Origin: an uncultured bacterium
Lineage (GTDB): Bacteria; Cyanobacteriota; Vampirovibrionia; Gastranaerophilales; Gastranaerophilaceae
Assembly: GCA_902779645.1 (NCBI GenBank)
Contig: CACZCH010000001.1
Span: 1-64,000, forward strand
Length of the DNA: 64,000 nucleotides
Reading direction: 5' to 3'
The notes under the pieces were generated by a model, which did no database searches, was not told where the DNA came from, and saw only the letters and a list, made by a program, of their open reading frames with translations. How positions within the stretch are numbered: position 1 is the first letter of the stretch; each line of letters begins with the position of its first letter. The position numbers were made by a program, and so were the translations under genes. This document shows positions 60,101-64,000 of the stretch, piece by piece.

Positions 60101-61909
60101 ATGACAAAACAAATTAAGGTAATGGATACGTCTTTTCGTGACGGTTTCCAATCAATCTTCGGGGCTAAAGTTCTCGTTGATGATTTTATTCCTGCACTTC
60201 AATCAGCTGTAAGCGCAGGGCTTAAACATTTTGAAACAGCAGGCGGTGCAAGATTCCAAGCTCCGATTTTCTTCTGTAACGAAAATGCATTTGAAACAAT
60301 GGACAAAATCAGAGCTGCTGTCGGCCCTGATGTTGTATTACAATCACTTGCACGTGGTGTAAACGTTGTAGGTCTTAACTCTCAGCCAAGAGATGTAATT
60401 GATTTGCACGCAAAAATGTTTGCTAAACACGGTGTAAATGTAATCAGAAACTTTGATGCATTAAATGATGTTAATAACTTGATTGATTCAGCTAACTCAA
60501 TCAAAAAATACGGCTTAAAACACGAAGTAACAATTACAATGATGGAACTTCCGTATGGCTGTGAAGGCGCACACGATGTTGCTTTTTATGAAAGAGTTTT
60601 AAGAAATATTCTTGATAGCGGTTTACCTTTTGATTCTTTGGCATTCAAAGATGCATCAGGTACTTCTAACCCAAGAAAAGTTTATGCAACTGTTAAAATG
60701 GCTCGTGAACTTTTAGGTCAAGATGCACACATTCGATTCCATTCACATGAAACAGCAGGAACAGGCTTAGCTGCATACTTGGCAGCTCTTGAAGGCGGTG
60801 CTGACGGAATTGACCTTGCAATGAAGCCTGTTTCAGGCGGTACAGGTCAGCCTGATATTATTTCTATGTGGCACGCTCTTAAAGGTACCGAATACGATTT
60901 AGGTTTGGATATCAAGAAGATTATGGAAACAGAAGAAATCTTCAAAGAATGTATGAAGGATTATCCTATATCTCCGATATCTCTTGCAGTTAATCCGATT
61001 CTTATTCAAGCACCTCTTCCGGGCGGAGCTACAGCTACAACTGTTAACCAATTAAAAGATATGGGTATGTTGGATAAATTCCCGAAACTTATTGCAAATA
61101 TGAAAGAAGTTGTTGAAAGAGGCGGTTTTGCAACATCAGTAACTCCTGTTTCTCAATTTTACGCTCAACAATCTTTCTTGAACGCAATTACAGAACACCC
61201 TTGGGAACAGGCAAACCCGGGTTACGCAAAAATGCTTTTGGGTTACTTCGGTAAAACACCTTGCGAACCTGATCCTGAACTTGTAAAATGGGCAGAAGAA
61301 AAAACAGGACTTCAACCTACAACTGAAAAAGTTGTTGACTTAAATGAAAAAGACCCTGAAAAAGGTATTGAAGCTGCTAAAAAACGTCTTGAAGAAGCAG
61401 GTTTACCTTTAACTGATGAAAATATATTTATTTCTTGCGCATGCAAGGATGGTAACGTTGATAAAGGTATCGAGTTCTTACTAGGTAAAGGACAAGTATC
61501 AGTTAACAAGGTTAAAGCAGATGCTCCAAAAACTCAAACATCTGCTAATGCTTCCGGCGAATACACTGTTAAGGTTAACGGTAAAAATTATGCAGTTAAA
61601 CTTGAAGGTGATAACAAAGCAACAGTTAACGGCAAAGCTTATGATATCGATGTTAAATCAGGTATTGAAGCTAAATCATCTTCTTCATCAAGCGATGGCG
61701 AAGAGATTAAAGCAGGGCTCCCCGGAAACGTATTAAGAATAGAAGTTTCTGAAGGCGATACTGTTGAAGAGGGCGATGTACTTCTCGTTGTTGAAGCTAT
61801 GAAAATGGAAACGGAAGTTAAATCACCAAAAGCAGGAACTGTTAATTCAATCTTGGTTTCACAAGGCGATAAGGTTGTAACAGGTCAAGCTATGGTAGTT
61901 ATCGGATAA
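60101..61909 (+). CDS. oadA: Oxaloacetate decarboxylase alpha subunit (biotin carboxyl carrier)
   Basis: 602 residues. The carboxyltransferase TIM barrel (1-280) begins DTSFRDGFQS, a variant of the usual DTTLRDGHQS, with metal ligands Asp and the HSHETAG pair. A conserved middle domain (290-460) follows. A Pro/Ala linker leads to the biotinyl domain (about 530-602) with VEAMKMETEV and biotinylated Lys568. Transfers the carboxyl of oxaloacetate (or a related acid) to biotin. The changed opening motif leaves open a related decarboxylase substrate. Confidence 0.85.
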   Translation: MTKQIKVMDTSFRDGFQSIFGAKVLVDDFIPALQSAVSAGLKHFETAGGARFQAPIFFCNENAFETMDKIRAAVGPDVVLQSLARGVNVVGLNSQPRDVIDLHAKMFAKHGVNVIRNFDALNDVNNLIDSANSIKKYGLKHEVTITMMELPYGCEGAHDVAFYERVLRNILDSGLPFDSLAFKDASGTSNPRKVYATVKMARELLGQDAHIRFHSHETAGTGLAAYLAALEGGADGIDLAMKPVSGGTGQPDIISMWHALKGTEYDLGLDIKKIMETEEIFKECMKDYPISPISLAVNPILIQAPLPGGATATTVNQLKDMGMLDKFPKLIANMKEVVERGGFATSVTPVSQFYAQQSFLNAITEHPWEQANPGYAKMLLGYFGKTPCEPDPELVKWAEEKTGLQPTTEKVVDLNEKDPEKGIEAAKKRLEEAGLPLTDENIFISCACKDGNVDKGIEFLLGKGQVSVNKVKADAPKTQTSANASGEYTVKVNGKNYAVKLEGDNKATVNGKAYDIDVKSGIEAKSSSSSSDGEEIKAGLPGNVLRIEVSEGDTVEEGDVLLVVEAMKMETEVKSPKAGTVNSILVSQGDKVVTGQAMVVIG

Positions 61910-61917
61910 TAAAAATT

Positions 61918-61952
61918 TCCCTCGCCCAACGGGAGAGGGGTAGGGTGAGGGG
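61918..61952 (+). repeat. GC-rich palindromic repeat, inverse copy, between oadA and oadB
   Basis: Reverse orientation of the repeat at 35561-35596 and 35969-36005 (CCCTCGCCC, GGGAGAGGGG, TAGGGTGAGGGGG). Here it is intergenic. Confidence 0.8.
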
Positions 61953-61987
61953 GTAACTCCTTGCAAGAATATAGATAAAGAATGTAG

Positions 61988-62004
61988 GTTGGGTGAAACC
62001 CAAC
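61988..62004. repeat. Hairpin repeat of the GGTTGGG family
   Basis: GTTGGGT / ACCCAAC with a GAA loop, preceded by TGTAG, as in the copies at 763-782. It stands 30 bases before the oadB start. Confidence 0.65.
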
Positions 62005-62029
62005 AACTTATAATAAAAGGTGGAAATTT

Positions 62030-63199
62030 ATGAGTATAGATATGGCAAACGGATTTAAAACTCTCTGGGAGTCAACAGGTATAATGAATTTTATTCTTCC
62101 TGCGGATTCTCTGATTACAAATCCTGTTGAACAATTTTTACATATGTACGGGATGCCTATAATGGTATTGATATGTTTGTTCTTATTGTGGCTTGGAATT
62201 AAGAAACAATTTGAACCTTTACTTCTCGTACCGATTGCTTTTGGCGGATTGATTGCAAATTTCCCTTGCGACCACAGCTTTCAAGCTTTTGTTTACAAAG
62301 TAGGTATTGACCCTGCAATAGGGATTTTCCCATTAATTATATTTATGGGTGTAGGTGCAATGACGGACTTCGGCCCGTTAATTGCGAACCCTAAAACGGC
62401 ACTTTTAGGCGGTGCTGCACAATTCGGTATATTTGGCGCACTCCTTTTAGCTTTATGCTTAGGATTCACTCCTGCAGAAGCAGGCGCTATCGGTATAATA
62501 GGCGGTGCTGACGGCCCTACATCAATATTCGTTACTTCAAGACTTGCAGAACACTTGCTTCCTGCAATTGCAGTTGCTGCATATTCTTATATGGCACTTG
62601 TTCCTGTAATTCAACCGCCTATAATGAAATTGCTTACAACGGAAGAAGAACGCAAAATTCAAATGACACAATTAAGAGAAGTTTCAAAAAGAGAAAAAAT
62701 TGTATTTCCGCTTTTAGTACTTCTATTATGCGCAATTCTGTTGCCTGATGCTTGTCCTTTAGTCGGCATGCTAACATTCGGTAACTTGTGTAAAGAATGC
62801 GGTGTTGTTGATAGACTTTCAGATACAATGCAAAATGCTTTAATTAATATTATTACTATTTTCTTGGGACTTGCAGTCGGTTCAAAACTTTCTGCTGACC
62901 ACTTCTTAACTTTAGAAACATTGAAAATATTAGTATTAGGTATTTTGGCATTCTCGTTGGCAACAGCAGGCGGTGTATTGATGGCAAAATTGATGAACTT
63001 GTGTTCTAAAACAAAAATCAACCCGCTTATTGGTGCGGCAGGTGTTTCGGCAGTTCCTATGGCAGCTCGTGTAGCTAACAAAGTAGGTTTGGAAGCTAAT
63101 CCTCAGAATTTCTTATTGATGCACGCTATGGGGCCGAATGTCGCAGGTGTAATCGGTTCAGCAGTAGCAGCCGGTGTTCTTTTGGCTCTTTGCCATTAA
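62030..63199 (+). CDS. oadB: Oxaloacetate decarboxylase beta subunit (sodium pump)
   Basis: 389 residues, about nine transmembrane helices. Family sequences: [14 protein letters not shown] (about 104-117) and the sodium-site region [18 protein letters not shown] (about 162-179), then [17 protein letters not shown] near the end. It decarboxylates carboxybiotin and pumps Na+ outward, so oxaloacetate breakdown drives a sodium gradient. Completes birA-oadG-oadA-oadB. Confidence 0.88.
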   Translation: MSIDMANGFKTLWESTGIMNFILPADSLITNPVEQFLHMYGMPIMVLICLFLLWLGIKKQFEPLLLVPIAFGGLIANFPCDHSFQAFVYKVGIDPAIGIFPLIIFMGVGAMTDFGPLIANPKTALLGGAAQFGIFGALLLALCLGFTPAEAGAIGIIGGADGPTSIFVTSRLAEHLLPAIAVAAYSYMALVPVIQPPIMKLLTTEEERKIQMTQLREVSKREKIVFPLLVLLLCAILLPDACPLVGMLTFGNLCKECGVVDRLSDTMQNALINIITIFLGLAVGSKLSADHFLTLETLKILVLGILAFSLATAGGVLMAKLMNLCSKTKINPLIGAAGVSAVPMAARVANKVGLEANPQNFLLMHAMGPNVAGVIGSAVAAGVLLALCH

Positions 63200-63219
63200 T
63201 TATATTTAAAAATAATAAA

Positions 63220-63257
63220 ACAATCCTTGTGTTTAATATGCAAGGATTGTTTTTTTG
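63220..63257 (+). terminator. Rho-independent terminator of the oad operon
   Basis: Stem ACAATCCTTG / CAAGGATTGT with an 11-base loop, followed by a T-run; 20 bases after oadB. Confidence 0.88.
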
Positions 63258-63309
63258 TACTTAAGCAGTCAGACTATTTTCTTTTTACACATCTATTTAC
63301 CCCTACCAC

Positions 63310-63337
63310 TTGAGAAGTTTAAAACATGATTTATAAT
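63310..63337 (+). promoter_or_regulatory. Predicted promoter
   Basis: TTGAGA, 16-base spacer, TATAAT. The mRNA would start near 63344 and carry a leader of about 195 bases. Confidence 0.6.
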
Positions 63338-63361
63338 AATAATATAAAGTATAAGTATACA

Positions 63362-63528
63362 TTTCCTCGTAGAAGCTGGTAGTGACAGTAAAAACAGTGT
63401 TTAGATAACCTGTGTCTTTACTGGAAAATTGCCTATTGTTAAGAATTATTAAGTTACATGTTTTAAAAAAGGCAATTTCTGAAAAGAAAAATACTTTATA
63501 AAAGTAAGAACAGTTTTATACGAGGAAA
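63362..63528 (+). promoter_or_regulatory. Long structured 5' leader
   Basis: TTTCCTCGTA (63362-63371) is exactly complementary to TACGAGGAAA (63519-63528), closing 150 bases; inside, CAGTAAA (63386) pairs with TTTACTG (63417) and AAATTGCC (63426) with GGCAATTT (63471). This three-way layout borders the AAGGAG ribosome site, which the closing stem touches. A riboswitch or protein-bound leader is possible; no known family is recognised. Confidence 0.5.
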
Positions 63529-63540
63529 AGGAGATTAATT

Positions 63541-64000
63541 ATGGAACCGAAAAAAATTTTATTTAACATCAATGATGATTTAAAATCAAGCGTAATAAAA
63601 TACGCCGCTTACTATGTTGATGGAAGTAAAGATGGTGTTAAAGACGGTAATATTGATGAAAGTGAAAAAGAAGAACTTACAAAATTATTAAGTCAAAATA
63701 CTATTTATCAAGATGAACTTAAAAATGAAGCGCCGAACATTGCGAAGATTTTCGGATATACTCAGTCAGCAGAAGCGACTGTTGCAGAAGAAGTAACCAA
63801 AGGTGCAGAAAGTGCAACCCAGAAGGTACAGCCAAAAACAGAAGTAAGTAAATATTCTACAGTATTAACAGAATACACAAAGCTAAGACAAACAGGCAAA
63901 GGCCCTTATGAAGCTTATAAAAAAGTAGAAGAAAAATATGAAGATAAAGATGAATTTAAATCAGCTTTAAATGAACTAAAAGTTAAGGCAAAAGAAATTG
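63541..64000 (+). CDS. EF-hand-like protein, partial
   Basis: At least 153 residues, continuing past the window. AAGGAG precedes the ATG by 8 bases. Residues 28-42 contain an Asp/Gly-rich loop (DGSKDGVKDGNIDESE) like an EF-hand. The rest is Lys/Glu/Thr-rich helix. No signal peptide is visible. It shares its promoter form with the EF-hand gene at 27587. Confidence 0.6.
   Translation, partial: MEPKKILFNINDDLKSSVIKYAAYYVDGSKDGVKDGNIDESEKEELTKLLSQNTIYQDELKNEAPNIAKIFGYTQSAEATVAEEVTKGAESATQKVQPKTEVSKYSTVLTEYTKLRQTGKGPYEAYKKVEEKYEDKDEFKSALNELKVKAKEI

Noticed and set aside
1-64000. CRISPR array
   Set aside because: I found no series of identical 20-40-base repeats with regular unique spacers; the CTGATA boxes and TTCCGAC sites are too short and too few.

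Overview
The window looks like chromosome from an uncultured, AT-rich gut bacterium, most likely a non-photosynthetic cyanobacterial relative (Vampirovibrionia/Melainabacteria, order Gastranaerophilales). This is inferred from gene content: mini-RNase III, a DivIC-like protein, a Skp/OmpH chaperone, a sodium-pumping oxaloacetate decarboxylase with its own biotin ligase, and several large membrane or surface proteins of a lineage-restricted type. No rRNA or ribosomal protein gene is present to confirm it.

Layout: (1) 1-4.3 kb: a gene-poor stretch with short hairpin repeats, tRNA-Gln(CUG), then housekeeping and envelope genes. (2) 4.4-13.2 kb: a tRNA-Asn gene followed by a stacked insertion zone. 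Two ~257-bp copies of one non-coding end sequence are each followed by defence-type cargo: a ClpP-fold serine protease plus mobile mystery proteins A/B (XRE + Fic), then a PARIS-like pair (AAA ATPase + DUF4435 TOPRIM). The second cargo runs on from a Mu/Tn7-like transposition operon (DDE transposase, MuB/TnsC-like ATPase, third protein). (3) 13.3-25.2 kb: XRE regulator and tyrosine recombinase, a two-TM protein, a PIN-GNAT-PUA-like fusion with an ASCH protein, a type I restriction system with fused M and S subunits, a HEPN-like protein overlapping it, a coiled-coil membrane protein, small unknowns and a HicA/HicB pair. (4) 25.2-30.7 kb: DUF4186, membrane proteins, an EF-hand protein with companion, and HipB/HipA.

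(5) 30.8-38.5 kb: a purine permease and a complete YbhGFSR/TolC-type ABC efflux operon whose ATPase genes carry two insertions of a GC-rich palindromic repeat. (6) 38.8-53.6 kb: an amidohydrolase and an 11-kb block of small redox and detoxification genes (flavodoxin-like reductases, cupins, CMD-cupin fusion, Gdx/SugE transporter, acetyltransferases, alpha/beta hydrolase, acyl-ACP thioesterase, LysR + aldo/keto reductase). The block is bracketed by two ~500-600-bp direct repeats rich in hairpins. A MarR gene and a metallo-hydrolase gene are broken; a NifX-like protein and a deoxyinosine glycosylase follow. (7) 53.8-64 kb: lineage-type membrane proteins, one behind an apparent transcriptional attenuator, an SGNH hydrolase, birA-oadG-oadA-oadB, and a partial EF-hand-like protein behind a long structured leader.

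The most interesting items are the transposon-borne PARIS-like operon at a repeatedly used tRNA-Asn site, the PIN-GNAT/ASCH + type I RM + HEPN defence block, the hairpin-rich direct repeats around the redox block, and the palindromic repeat that appears to have split a YbhF-like double ATPase while supplying a new stop, ribosome-binding site and start.
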